64,000 nt of DNA from Streptomyces subrutilus (lineage in GTDB: Bacteria > Actinomycetota > Actinomycetes > Streptomycetales > Streptomycetaceae): assembly GCF_008704535.1 (NCBI RefSeq), contig NZ_CP023701.1, forward strand, positions 806,001-870,000, written 5' to 3'. The notes under the pieces are model-generated. The model worked only from the letters and a program-made list of their open reading frames with translations. It was not told the origin of the DNA and searched no databases. The translations under genes were made by a program, and so were the position numbers. Below are positions 15,956 through 23,877 of this stretch, piece after piece. How positions within the stretch are numbered: the stretch's first letter is position 1; each line of letters begins with the position of its first letter.

Positions 15956-17470
15956 CTACGGGGTCGCGTCGCGCCGGTCGGGCAGGTGCCAGCGGTACGG
16001 GGCGACGAGGCCGTCGATACCGTCCGGTCCCCAGCTCCCGGGTGCGTACGGTCGCACCGCCGGGGGCGCGTCGAGCAGCGGGGCCGCCACCTCCCAGAGC
16101 CGTTCGACTCCGTCGGACCGCGTGAACAGGGACTGGTTGCCGCGCATGGCCTCCAGGAGGAGGTGCTCGTACCCCTCCAGGAAGTTCTGCGCGGAGAAGG
16201 CGGTGCGGTAGTTGAAGAGCATGTCGCCGTCGGCCAGCCGCATCGACGGCCCCGGTTCCTTGACCAGGAAGCGGGCGGTGATGGAGCCGGGATCGTCGAA
16301 GTCGATGACGAGTTCGTTGCTCCGGCCCTCCGCTGCGGCCCGGGTTTCGAGCGGGAACATCCGCAGCACCGGCTCGCGCAGGCCGAGCGTGACCATGTGC
16401 CGTCCCTCGGCCAGCGCCTTCCCCGTCCGCAGCTGGAACGGCACCCCCGACCAGCGCCAGTTGTCGATCGCGACCCGGAGCGCCACGAACGTCTCCGTGT
16501 CCGACGCCGGGTCCACGCCCTGCTCGTCGCGGTAGCCGCCGTACTGGCCGCGGACGACGTGCGCGGGGTCCAGCGCGCGCATGCTGTGGAAGACCTTGAC
16601 CTGCTCGTCGCGCAGCGGCCCCGCCTCCAGGGCGACCGGCGGTTCCATGGCGATGAACCCGAGCAGCTGGAACAGGTGGGTGACGACCATGTCGCGGAAG
16701 GTTCCGGTGCCCTCGAAGAAGCGGGCGCGGCCCTGGATGTCGATGTGTTCGGGCACGTCGATCTGTACGTGGCTGATGTGGTCGCGGTTCCAGAGCGGCT
16801 CGAAGAGCCCGTTGGCGAAGCGGAGCGCCAGGACGTTGTCGACGGCTTCCTTGCCGAGGAAGTGGTCGATCCGGAACACCCGTGCCTCGTCGAAGACGGC
16901 GTGGATGGCGGCGTTGAGCGCGCGGGCGGACGCGAGGTCGGTACCGAAGGGCTTCTCGACGATGACCTTGCCGTCCGCGGCGAGGCCCGTGGCCCCGAGC
17001 AGGTCGATCACGGAGGTGAACGCGACGGGGGGCACGGCGAGGTGGAACAACCGGCGCGGCGTGCCGCCGAGGGCGGTCTCGGCCTCGCGCACCGCTGCCA
17101 TCAGGGGTTCCGCCGCCCCCGTGTCGGCCGCGCCGAAGGACAGACCGGCCGCGAACGCCTCCCAGGCCGGGCCCTCGGGCCGCGAGCGCCCGAATTCCGC
17201 CACGGCCTGCTGGGCGTGGGTCCGGAATTCCTGGTCGGTGAGGGCCTCCGCCGCCGGCGCGGAGCCGACGATGCGGTAGCGCCGCGGCATCAGCCCGGCG
17301 CGCGCCAGGTGGAACAGCCCGGGCAGCAGCTTGCGCCGGGCCAGGTCGCCCGTGGCGCCGAACAGCACGACGACGTGGTCGGCCGGGACGTCGGAAGGCC
17401 GGGCGGGCTCGGAAGACCGGGCGGGCCCGGGAGACCGGTCAGGCTCGGGAGACTGGGCGGGCTGGACCAT
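15956..17470 (-). CDS. zwf: Glucose-6-phosphate 1-dehydrogenase
   Basis: 504 residues, GAGG eight bases before the ATG. It oxidises glucose 6-phosphate to 6-phosphogluconolactone with NADP. The dinucleotide fold starts at about residue 35 (VVVLFGATGDLARRKLLPGL). The active-site signature RIDHFLGKEAVDN is present, as is the substrate-loop phrase VIVEKPFGTDL. The first about 30 residues are a Pro/Ser/Ala/Arg extension coded by an 18-base tandem repeat, absent from most relatives. It stands alone rather than in the usual tkt-tal-zwf-opcA set, so it is probably a second zwf copy in this genome. Confidence 0.93.
   Translation of the reverse strand: MVQPAQSPEPDRSPGPARSSEPARPSDVPADHVVVLFGATGDLARRKLLPGLFHLARAGLMPRRYRIVGSAPAAEALTDQEFRTHAQQAVAEFGRSRPEGPAWEAFAAGLSFGAADTGAAEPLMAAVREAETALGGTPRRLFHLAVPPVAFTSVIDLLGATGLAADGKVIVEKPFGTDLASARALNAAIHAVFDEARVFRIDHFLGKEAVDNVLALRFANGLFEPLWNRDHISHVQIDVPEHIDIQGRARFFEGTGTFRDMVVTHLFQLLGFIAMEPPVALEAGPLRDEQVKVFHSMRALDPAHVVRGQYGGYRDEQGVDPASDTETFVALRVAIDNWRWSGVPFQLRTGKALAEGRHMVTLGLREPVLRMFPLETRAAAEGRSNELVIDFDDPGSITARFLVKEPGPSMRLADGDMLFNYRTAFSAQNFLEGYEHLLLEAMRGNQSLFTRSDGVERLWEVAAPLLDAPPAVRPYAPGSWGPDGIDGLVAPYRWHLPDRRDATP
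17401..17454. repeat. 18-base tandem repeat in the zwf 5' coding end
   Basis: Three imperfect units in register: GGGCGGGCTCGGAAGACC, GGGCGGGCCCGGGAGACC and GGTCAGGCTCGGGAGACT, with a partial fourth. Read on the minus strand each adds six residues (Ser/Pro-Glu/Gly-Pro/Ser-Ala/Asp-Arg type). Confidence 0.75.
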
Positions 17471-17860
17471 CGGGCATCCTCATTCGTCCGCGCCTGAGCG
17501 CTGCACCGGCACGGCCCGGGCCCCGTGCCGTCTCCGCCACCATGACGTCGGCCGTGCGTCCTCAGGCCCCACTCTGCGCGCCCCCGGCCGATCCGGCACC
17601 CCGGGCCCGTCCGAACCGGTCGCACGCGTCGGCCGGGCGCGGTGATCCCGGCATGCCGTGGCGGCCGGCCACCGCCGTTCGCGTCGAAGGCCGCCGCGTC
17701 CACGACACCGCCTCGCCCGCCTCCGCCGACGGGCGGAGGCGGGCCGGAGCGGCGCTCCGCACCCTGGCCGGCCGCTGGTGGAGCGGGCAGGGCCGGGTGG
17801 ACGGCCGGGCGTCAGCCGGGGCCCGTCGTGTCACTCCGTGGGGCGGGGGGTGAGCCCGTC

Positions 17861-18178
17861 TCAGTTGCCGATGCCGGAGCTGCCGACGCCGGAGTTGCCG
17901 ATGCCGTGGCTGCCGATACCCGTGTTCCCGAGGCCCGCGTTGCCCAGGCCCCAGTTGGCGATGCCGGCATTGCCCACGCCGGCGTTGAAGGCGCCCGCGT
18001 TGCCCACCCCGCCGTTGAAGGCCCCCGAATTGCCCACGCCGCCGTTGCCGACGCCCGAGCTGCCCACGCCGCCGTGCCCCGTCCCCAGGCCGTCGGCGCT
18101 GGCCGCGCCGGCGCCGCAGAGGGCCAGTACTGCCGCAGCGCCGCATGCGGTCGTCACCCGGAGAAGTGTTGTTCGCAT
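17861..18178 (-). CDS. Secreted Gly/Asn pentapeptide-repeat protein
   Basis: 105 residues; ATG at 18178 is preceded by AGGAGGT, a very strong ribosome site. Sec signal MRTTLLRVTTACGAAAVLAL ending GAASA. The mature part (about 75 residues) is built of five-residue steps such as VGNGG, VGNSG, AFNGG, LGNAG and IGNSG, i.e. [VIAL]-G-N-x-G, close to the NxGxG pattern of mycobacterial PPE-MPTR proteins. There are no cysteines in the mature chain. The DNA shows the matching 15-base periodicity. It probably forms a secreted beta-helix-like or fibrous element; the role is unknown. Confidence 0.75.
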   Translation of the reverse strand: MRTTLLRVTTACGAAAVLALCGAGAASADGLGTGHGGVGSSGVGNGGVGNSGAFNGGVGNAGAFNAGVGNAGIANWGLGNAGLGNTGIGSHGIGNSGVGSSGIGN

Positions 18179-18243
18179 AGCCACATACCTCCTGTTTCGG
18201 GAATCTTTGCCCGCTATCTCTAACACGCCACCCTCGGAGATAT

Positions 18244-18257
18244 AGGCATATATGCCT
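18244..18257. promoter_or_regulatory. Perfect 14-base palindrome in an AT-rich divergent promoter region
   Basis: AGGCATATATGCCT is self-complementary. It lies 66 bases upstream of the pentapeptide-repeat gene, in the most AT-rich stretch nearby, so it could be an operator for that gene or for the divergent gene at 18471. Confidence 0.45.
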
Positions 18258-18470
18258 CCTATTGCCGTGTCGCTCCGTTATCCCGCCGAACCCGGGGCGA
18301 ACCAGCTGTCCGCGGCCCGCACGGCCCACCGGGTTCGTGGGCCGCGTCGTCGGAGGTCGTGGACGACGCCGCGAATGCGCGGGCGAACCGGCGTGCCGTG
18401 GAGGAGGGAACGTCGTTGACCAGGCTGGGCATATCGGGCCCTCGTTCTCCGCTCAAGAAAGGGACTCACG

Positions 18471-18785
18471 ATGCGTGCTGTCCGCCCCGCCGCCGTCGCT
18501 CTCCTCGGCCTCGCCGTCACCCTGACCGCCCTCACCGGCGCGGCCCACGCCTCGCAGGGCCCGTTCGGCTGGACCGGTGCCCAGGACAAGCCGTTCTTCG
18601 TCGAGGACATCCCCGACGGGAAGTGCTTCACGATGAGCGAGGAGTCGCGCGGGGCCCACAACGGGACCAAGACCCCCGTGACGGTCTTCGCCGGTAAGGA
18701 CTGCAAGGGCAAGGCCCTGCGCCTGGCCCCCGGCCAGAAGGCACCGCGCAACGCCACCTTCTCCAGCCTCCGCTTCGGGAACTGA
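18471..18785 (+). CDS. Small secreted protein, beta/gamma-crystallin-like
   Basis: 104 residues; AAGAAAGGGA precedes the ATG. Sec signal MRAVRPAAVALLGLAVTLTA with cleavage near AAHA. The mature part has two cysteines (GKCFTMSEES, GKDCKGKALRL) and the phrases VTVFAGKDCKG and FSSLRF, which look like a Greek-key strand pair of the beta/gamma-crystallin or I36 inhibitor type. That family call is tentative. It is probably secreted into the medium or bound to the wall. Confidence 0.65.
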   Translation: MRAVRPAAVALLGLAVTLTALTGAAHASQGPFGWTGAQDKPFFVEDIPDGKCFTMSEESRGAHNGTKTPVTVFAGKDCKGKALRLAPGQKAPRNATFSSLRFGN

Positions 18786-19121
18786 TCCCGGACACCCGGA
18801 CACCCCGGTGTGGGGGGGGCGGCGGCGGCCGGCTGCCGCCCCGACCGTGCCGGGCCGTTCCCGGCCTCGAACCGAGGCCTACGCGGGTGGGGTTCCCGGC
18901 ACGCGCCGGTGCGGGAGCGCGAGCGCGTGCACGGGCCCTGTGGTCACGGCACCGACCACGCGGGTGCGCAGGTACGTGACCGGATCCTGCGCGAGCTGCA
19001 CGTCTTCACCTGCCCGATCGACCCCGGACCCCCGCCACGGTGGCCGCCGGTCTCCCGAGACGTGCGGGGGCGACGGACTCGCCGGAGGCCCGTACGGGGC
19101 CTCCGGCGAGGTGCGGCCGGG
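18786..19121. other. Convergent intergenic stretch with terminators
   Basis: No gene is supported. Hairpin GGGGCGGC/GCCGCCCC (18816-18842) serves the plus-strand gene. A separate strong hairpin at 19078-19110 serves the minus-strand gene. Confidence 0.55.
19078..19110 (-). terminator. Hairpin terminator of the ALF-repeat gene
   Basis: CTCGCCGGAGGCCC pairs perfectly with GGGCCTCCGGCGAG over a 5-base loop, just past the stop of the minus-strand gene. Confidence 0.7.
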
Positions 19122-20294
19122 TCAGCGCGTGGAGGCGGCGCGGCGCATGCGGGCGGCGAGCAGGAGGCCCGCGCCGGCGACGAGTGCGGTGCCCGCCCCG
19201 CCGGCGATCAACCCGGCGTCGCCCGCGCCGGTGGTGGCGAGGGGGGAACCGCTCCCGCCCTGGGGGGTGGCGGTGTTGGTGCCGGAGCCCGAGCCGGTGG
19301 CGGGGTTGGCTCCCGTGCCGGAGCCGGTGCCGGAACCGGAGTTGTCCTGGTCCTGCTGGTCCTTGCCCTTGTCCTTGTCCTTGTCGTTCTCCTGCTGGGT
19401 CTTCTGGTCCTTGGCGCGCGCCTCGTGCTGTCCGGTCTTCAGGAACTCGCTGCGGTCGGCGGCGGTGCCTGCCAGCGCGGCGCGGCCGGCCTTGACCAGT
19501 TCCGGCCCCCCGCCGTCGATGATCTTCGTGATCGAGACACGGTTGTCCTGGTCGCGCAGCTCGTACTGGGTGACCTGGAGGAAGTGGCGCAGCTCGGCCG
19601 GGGTCGGGGAACCGCCGAGGAGTCTGCCGATCGCCTCGCTCAGGATGGGGCCGTCCCAGCCCTCGTCGATGCGGGAGAGCTCGACCCGGTCGTCGGAGGC
19701 CTGGGCGAGGTACTGTCCGGTCGCCAGGAAGACGACGCGGTCGGCGGGGGTGCCCTTGAGGGCCGCCTTGCCCGCTTCCCTCACTCGCGGGCCGCCCGCG
19801 CCGATCAGCCGGGCGATGTCGACCCTGTTGTCGTCGTCGCGCAGCTCGTGCTGGGTGACCTCGTAGAAGTGGCGCAGCTGCTCCAGGTTCCCCTTGTCGT
19901 GCCCGAGGACCTGGTTGATGCCTTCCTTGAGTCCGGGGCCGGCACCGTGCAGGAGACGGGAGATCAGCACCCGGTAGTCGTCGAGCCTGATCCTGTGCTG
20001 GTCGGTCTCGATGAACTTGCGCATGGCCGCGGGGCCGTCGGCGATGGCCTTGTGGCCGGCTTCCTTCATGTACGCGCTGGCCGTCGGTTCGGCGATGATC
20101 GCGAGGATGGCCTTGCGGTCCTGCTCGGCCTGGTCCTCGTCCGGCCGGCCGTCCGCCGCCCGGTCGGGCGTGGTCGGAGCGGTCTGAGGAGTGGACGTGC
20201 CGGCCGCGTCGGCGGCGAAGGCCGGCGACGCGATGAGGACGGCCGGAGCCAGAGCGGCGGTGGTGACCGCTGCGGCGATACGGGACAACTTCAC
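19122..20294 (-). CDS. Exported ALF-repeat protein with sortase-like wall anchor
   Basis: 390 residues; GTG at 20294 chosen over an upstream ATG because AGGGGG and a signal peptide (VKLSRIAAAVTTAALAPAVL, ending AFA) start here. The middle carries four to five copies of the actinobacterial ALF short repeat, each like GPPELVKAGRAALAGTAADR followed by FLKTGQHEARAKDQ. A Lys/Asp/Gln linker (NDKDKDKGKDQQDQD) and a Gly/Ser/Thr stretch lead to LATTG, a hydrophobic helix and an RMRRA tail, a class E sortase-type signal. It is therefore a cell-wall-attached surface protein. The ligand is unknown. Confidence 0.82.
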   Translation of the reverse strand: MKLSRIAAAVTTAALAPAVLIASPAFAADAAGTSTPQTAPTTPDRAADGRPDEDQAEQDRKAILAIIAEPTASAYMKEAGHKAIADGPAAMRKFIETDQHRIRLDDYRVLISRLLHGAGPGLKEGINQVLGHDKGNLEQLRHFYEVTQHELRDDDNRVDIARLIGAGGPRVREAGKAALKGTPADRVVFLATGQYLAQASDDRVELSRIDEGWDGPILSEAIGRLLGGSPTPAELRHFLQVTQYELRDQDNRVSITKIIDGGGPELVKAGRAALAGTAADRSEFLKTGQHEARAKDQKTQQENDKDKDKGKDQQDQDNSGSGTGSGTGANPATGSGSGTNTATPQGGSGSPLATTGAGDAGLIAGGAGTALVAGAGLLLAARMRRAASTR

Positions 20295-20393
20295 TGAAAA
20301 ACCCCCTGGGAAATGTTCTTGCGGGGTACGAGACTCGTCAACCGCGCCAATGGTTGTACGGCACATCGAGCACGCCGATCCGGTCGCGGCCGG

Positions 20394-21059
20394 TCAGGCC
20401 AGCCCGGCGGCGAGGGCGCGGCGGATGGCGTCGACGCGGTCCCGGAAGTCGGCCTTGGCGAAGAGGTTGTTGATGTGGGTCTTGACGGTGGCCTCGCTGA
20501 TGAAGAGCGTCTCGGCGATGGCGCGGTTCGGGAGGCCCCGGGCGATGAGGGTGAGGACCTCGCGTTCGCGGCGGGTGAGGTCCGCGGGGAGGGGCCGCTC
20601 CGGGGCGGGGCGGGGGGTCCGGGCGGCGGCGAGGAGCCGGGCCTGAACGTCGCGGTCGAGGACGGACTGCCCGGCCGCGGCCGCCCGGATGGCACGAGCG
20701 ATGTCCTCGCGTCCCGCGTTCTTCGTCAGGTAGCCGCGGGCCCCCGCGTTGAGTGCGGCCAGGATGGAGTCGTCGTCGGCGAAGGTGGTCAGGACGACCA
20801 CGGCCACCTGCGGATGCGACGCGCTCAGCCGGCGGGTCGCCTCGGTCCCGTCCATCACCGGCATCCTCAGGTCCATGAGGACGACGTCGACGGGGTGGGC
20901 GTCCGCGGCGGCCAGCGCCCCGGCCCCGTCCGCCGCCGTCGCGACGACGTCGATGTCGGGGGCCAGTGCGAGGACGGCGGCGAGCGGTTCGCGGACGGCC
21001 GCCTGGTCGTCGACCACGATCACCCTGACGGGTCCGGGGCCGGTCCCTGGCGTGCTCAT
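20394..21059 (-). CDS. NarL/LuxR-family response regulator
   Basis: 221 residues. Receiver domain with acidic pair VDDQ, phospho-acceptor Asp in VVLMDLRMPVMDG and the Lys in YLTKNAG. The C-terminal LuxR HTH has LTRREREVLTLIARGLPNRA and SEATVKTHINNLFAK. The ATG overlaps the stop of the sensor kinase by four bases, so the pair is co-translated. Targets are not evident; the small membrane protein upstream may belong to the same system. Confidence 0.92.
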   Translation of the reverse strand: MSTPGTGPGPVRVIVVDDQAAVREPLAAVLALAPDIDVVATAADGAGALAAADAHPVDVVLMDLRMPVMDGTEATRRLSASHPQVAVVVLTTFADDDSILAALNAGARGYLTKNAGREDIARAIRAAAAGQSVLDRDVQARLLAAARTPRPAPERPLPADLTRREREVLTLIARGLPNRAIAETLFISEATVKTHINNLFAKADFRDRVDAIRRALAAGLA

Positions 21060-22216
21060 CCCGGGATCACCGCCTCCACCCGCCAGCCGCCCCGGTCGGC
21101 GCCGGTGGCGACCGGCCCGGTGGTGACGGTGCCTTCCAGCAGGGCGACGCGTTCCCGCATGCCGATGAGTCCCATCCCGCTCCCCCAGCCCTCCGTCGCC
21201 CGCTCGGTGGCGGGCCCGTTGACGATCATCAGCGTGGTCGACCCGGCAGCGTACTCCAGCCGCGCGCCGACCTCGGCGCCCGGGGCGTGCCGGGCGGCGT
21301 TGGTCAGGGACTCCTGGGCGATCCGCAGCAGCCCCTGGGTCACCTGCGCCGGCAGCTCGCGCACGGTTCCGGTGACGGTGAGGGCATTGCGGTGGCCGGA
21401 CGATTCGAGCATCGCCGCCAGGCTCTCCACCAGGGGCAGCGCGTCTTCGCGCAGGGCGTGGACGGTCCACTGGGCTTGCCGCAGGCTGTCCTTGACCAGG
21501 CCGTGCGCGGTGCCGGTGGCCTGCCGCACCTTGTCCAGGTCTCCGGTGTCGAGCAGCGCGTCGACCAGTTCCAGTTGCATGTTCACCCCGGCCAGCGCGT
21601 GGGCCAGGACGTCGTGGATGTCCCGGGCGATCCGGCCCCGCTCGGTCAGGACGGCGGTCCGGGCTTCGGCCCGGGCGGCGGCCTCGGAGGCCTCGGCCGC
21701 CGCGATCACGGCCCGGGTGGCCTGGTTGCGGCTGCGGCGGGCCATTCCGGCGAGGACCGGGGCGCCGACGGCGAATCCCACGATCAGGGACGCGGCGTCC
21801 CGCTCCGGCCCGCTCCCGAGGTAGAGCGCGCCCCCGCACAGGAGGCTGCAGGCCGCGGCGAGGGCCAGGGCCGGCCGGGTGTCGAGCCGGTACCCGGACC
21901 AGCCGGTGAGGAAGAAGGCGAAGAGGTAGGCCGTGCCGGCGTCGGCGACGCCCATCAGAGCGGCCGCCGCGAGGACGCCCGCCACCATCCAGCCGGCGGA
22001 GAACCGTCCGGGGAAGAGCAGCCGCACGGCCATCAGCGCGCAGTTCACCAGCAGGAGGAGGGCCACGGCCAGCCCCCGGCCGGTGGTGTCCAGGGGGCGG
22101 ATGGTCACGACCCCGGCGACGATGACCCCGACCGTCAGCGCCCACTGCGTAGGGGTGGCCCGCCCGCCGGCCCGGCCGGCCGCGTCGGCGGGGCGGCCGG
22201 ACCGCACTGCTGGCAT
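21056..22216 (-). CDS. NarL-type sensor histidine kinase
   Basis: About 386 residues. The N-terminal half has five or six membrane helices with no extracellular sensing domain (e.g. LAVALLLLVNCALMAVRLLF). The HisKA_3 box is ERGRIARDIHDVLAHALAGV with the phospho-accepting His. The ATPase part has NAARHAPG and GSGMGLIGMRERVALLEG. Such intramembrane-sensing kinases often detect envelope stress. The start at 22216 lacks a strong ribosome site; GTG codons just upstream are alternatives. Confidence 0.9.
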   Translation of the reverse strand: MPAVRSGRPADAAGRAGGRATPTQWALTVGVIVAGVVTIRPLDTTGRGLAVALLLLVNCALMAVRLLFPGRFSAGWMVAGVLAAAALMGVADAGTAYLFAFFLTGWSGYRLDTRPALALAAACSLLCGGALYLGSGPERDAASLIVGFAVGAPVLAGMARRSRNQATRAVIAAAEASEAAARAEARTAVLTERGRIARDIHDVLAHALAGVNMQLELVDALLDTGDLDKVRQATGTAHGLVKDSLRQAQWTVHALREDALPLVESLAAMLESSGHRNALTVTGTVRELPAQVTQGLLRIAQESLTNAARHAPGAEVGARLEYAAGSTTLMIVNGPATERATEGWGSGMGLIGMRERVALLEGTVTTGPVATGADRGGWRVEAVIPG

Positions 22217-22236
22217 GACGCGAACATACCGCACGG

Positions 22237-22776
22237 TCAACGCACCCGGTCGGCGGCCTTCGGCAGGACGGCCACCCCGGAGACGTCCGGGCCCGGCAGC
22301 GTCCGGCTCCGTACGAAGATCGTGGCCAGCCGCGTGACCACCTCGGTCAGGGCCATCAGCAGCAGCGCCGCCACCCAGGCCTGCGCACCGGTGATCCGGT
22401 GGTCCAGGCTGAACCGTGCCACGTCGTCCGCACCCCCGTGCTGCACCCACTGCTGGAAGCCGAGGCGGGCGCCCATCCCGATCACCCAGAGGGCCGCGGA
22501 CACCAGGCCGGCCTTGATGAGGACCTGCCCGCCGGCGACGCGAATCCGGGTGAAGACCCCGCCCGCGACGCCGAGCACGGCGCCCACTGCCATGAGGGTC
22601 GCGATCAGCACGAGGTCGTTGCCGTCGGTGGGCACCGTGTCGAGGTACTCGTACCCCACGAAGGAGACGATGCCGAGGGGGATCAGGTACGACCTGGGTC
22701 CCAGGGGTCCTTCGCGGAGCTGGCGGAAGACGATCAGGATGAGGGCGAGATCGATGAGCCATTCGGTCGTTGTCAT
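22237..22776 (-). CDS. Integral membrane protein next to the two-component system
   Basis: About 179 residues from ATG 22776. At least four hydrophobic segments (WLIDLALILIVFRQL, YLIPLGIVSFVGYEYL, VLIATLMAVGAVLGVAGGVF, AWVAALLLMALTEVVTRLA). The organisation recalls the CcdC/DUF1453 family, but this is not certain. It lies 20 bases upstream of the kinase gene on the same strand, so it may be co-transcribed and either feed the sensor or be the target of the regulator. Confidence 0.7.
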   Translation of the reverse strand: MTTTEWLIDLALILIVFRQLREGPLGPRSYLIPLGIVSFVGYEYLDTVPTDGNDLVLIATLMAVGAVLGVAGGVFTRIRVAGGQVLIKAGLVSAALWVIGMGARLGFQQWVQHGGADDVARFSLDHRITGAQAWVAALLLMALTEVVTRLATIFVRSRTLPGPDVSGVAVLPKAADRVR

Positions 22777-22926
22777 GCCCCACAGCCTGCTCTGACCAGG
22801 CACGACGCGCGTGGACCCGTGGGTGGAGAGACGGGTGGAGAAATCGGCGGGTCACCGGGCCGGATTCACCGGGCGAAGGAGGGCCACCACCGCCCGGGCG
22901 GCACGCGCACCACCCGCGCACCGTGC

Positions 22927-23877
22927 CTACCGCGGGACGTCCATGTGGAGGCGGATGGTGGTGCCCTGGTCGGGGGCGGAGCGGATCTCGACCAGGTCGC
23001 AGAGCTGGTGCGCGAGCCAGAGGCCGCGGCCGCCCAGTTGGTCGGGGGCGGGCCGGGTGCGGCCGGCCATGACGTCGGGGATGTAGCCGCCGTCCCGGAA
23101 CTCGCAGAGGAACGTCGCGGCCTGGGTCCAGGTGCGCAGGGTCCCGTGGCCGCCGCCGTGGCGGATGCTGTTCGTCGCGATCTCGGTGACGGCGACGGCG
23201 AGCCTCGACAGCTGTTCCCGGGTGATGCCGGCGTCGGAGGCGCACTGGGACACCTTCGAGCGGATGGCGCTCAGGTCGCCGTCCGTGAAGCTGAGCTCCT
23301 GGTACGGGTCGCACGGGTCGGCGAGGGCCTCGAAGGGATAGGTGTCGGCGGTGAGGAAGCCGTCGTTGCGCTCCTGCTGTCCGTCCCGGCGGATCAGCGG
23401 GTGGCAGCGGGACAGGGAGCGCAGGGCGTCCTGGTCCTCGTCGGCCGCGTCGTAGGGGCACAGCATCGACCAGGCCGGGCTGCGCGCGAAGGCGCGGTTC
23501 AGGAGCCATTCGTGGTGGCGCAGTTCGGAGAGGTGGGCGGCGCTGCGCGCCTGGCGCCAGGCGGTCTCGCCGATACCCCGTACGGGCCTGTCCCCTTCGC
23601 CCCGCTCGGTCATCCAGGCCGTCCAGGCGGCGATGTGCCGGCCGGGGTTCGGGCCGGCGGTCGTCGTGTCGACGAAGGTGACGGCCGGCTCGTGGGCCAG
23701 GACGCCGCGCAGCAGCGAGGTCTTGTCCGAGGGGACGGCGACGACCACCGCCTCGTCCGCCTGCAGGGCCTCGTGGATGAAGCCGAGCGTCCCGGACAGG
23801 AACTGGGCGTCCCCTCGGTAGGGGTACAGCTCGTGGCGGAACCGGCCCGACGGCTCCGGGTGGAGGCCGGCGCTCAT
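22927..23877 (-). CDS. MEDS-domain anti-sigma regulatory factor (RsbW-like kinase)
   Basis: 316 residues. The N-terminal about 170 residues form a MEDS/DcmR-type sensory domain (HELYPYRGDAQFLSGTLGFI, VAVPSDKTSLLRG). The C-terminal GHKL ATPase of RsbW type has VTEIATNSIRHGGG and GGRGLWLAHQLCDLVEI. Such proteins phosphorylate STAS antagonists and hold sigma factors. Its start overlaps the stop of the preceding STAS-MEDS gene (ATGA), so the two form a partner-switching pair. Confidence 0.85.
   Translation of the reverse strand: MSAGLHPEPSGRFRHELYPYRGDAQFLSGTLGFIHEALQADEAVVVAVPSDKTSLLRGVLAHEPAVTFVDTTTAGPNPGRHIAAWTAWMTERGEGDRPVRGIGETAWRQARSAAHLSELRHHEWLLNRAFARSPAWSMLCPYDAADEDQDALRSLSRCHPLIRRDGQQERNDGFLTADTYPFEALADPCDPYQELSFTDGDLSAIRSKVSQCASDAGITREQLSRLAVAVTEIATNSIRHGGGHGTLRTWTQAATFLCEFRDGGYIPDVMAGRTRPAPDQLGGRGLWLAHQLCDLVEIRSAPDQGTTIRLHMDVPR

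Noticed and set aside
17861-18080. Possible CRISPR-like or satellite array (15-base periodicity)
   Set aside because: The repeats are in frame with a secreted pentapeptide-repeat protein and have no spacers; coding explains them.
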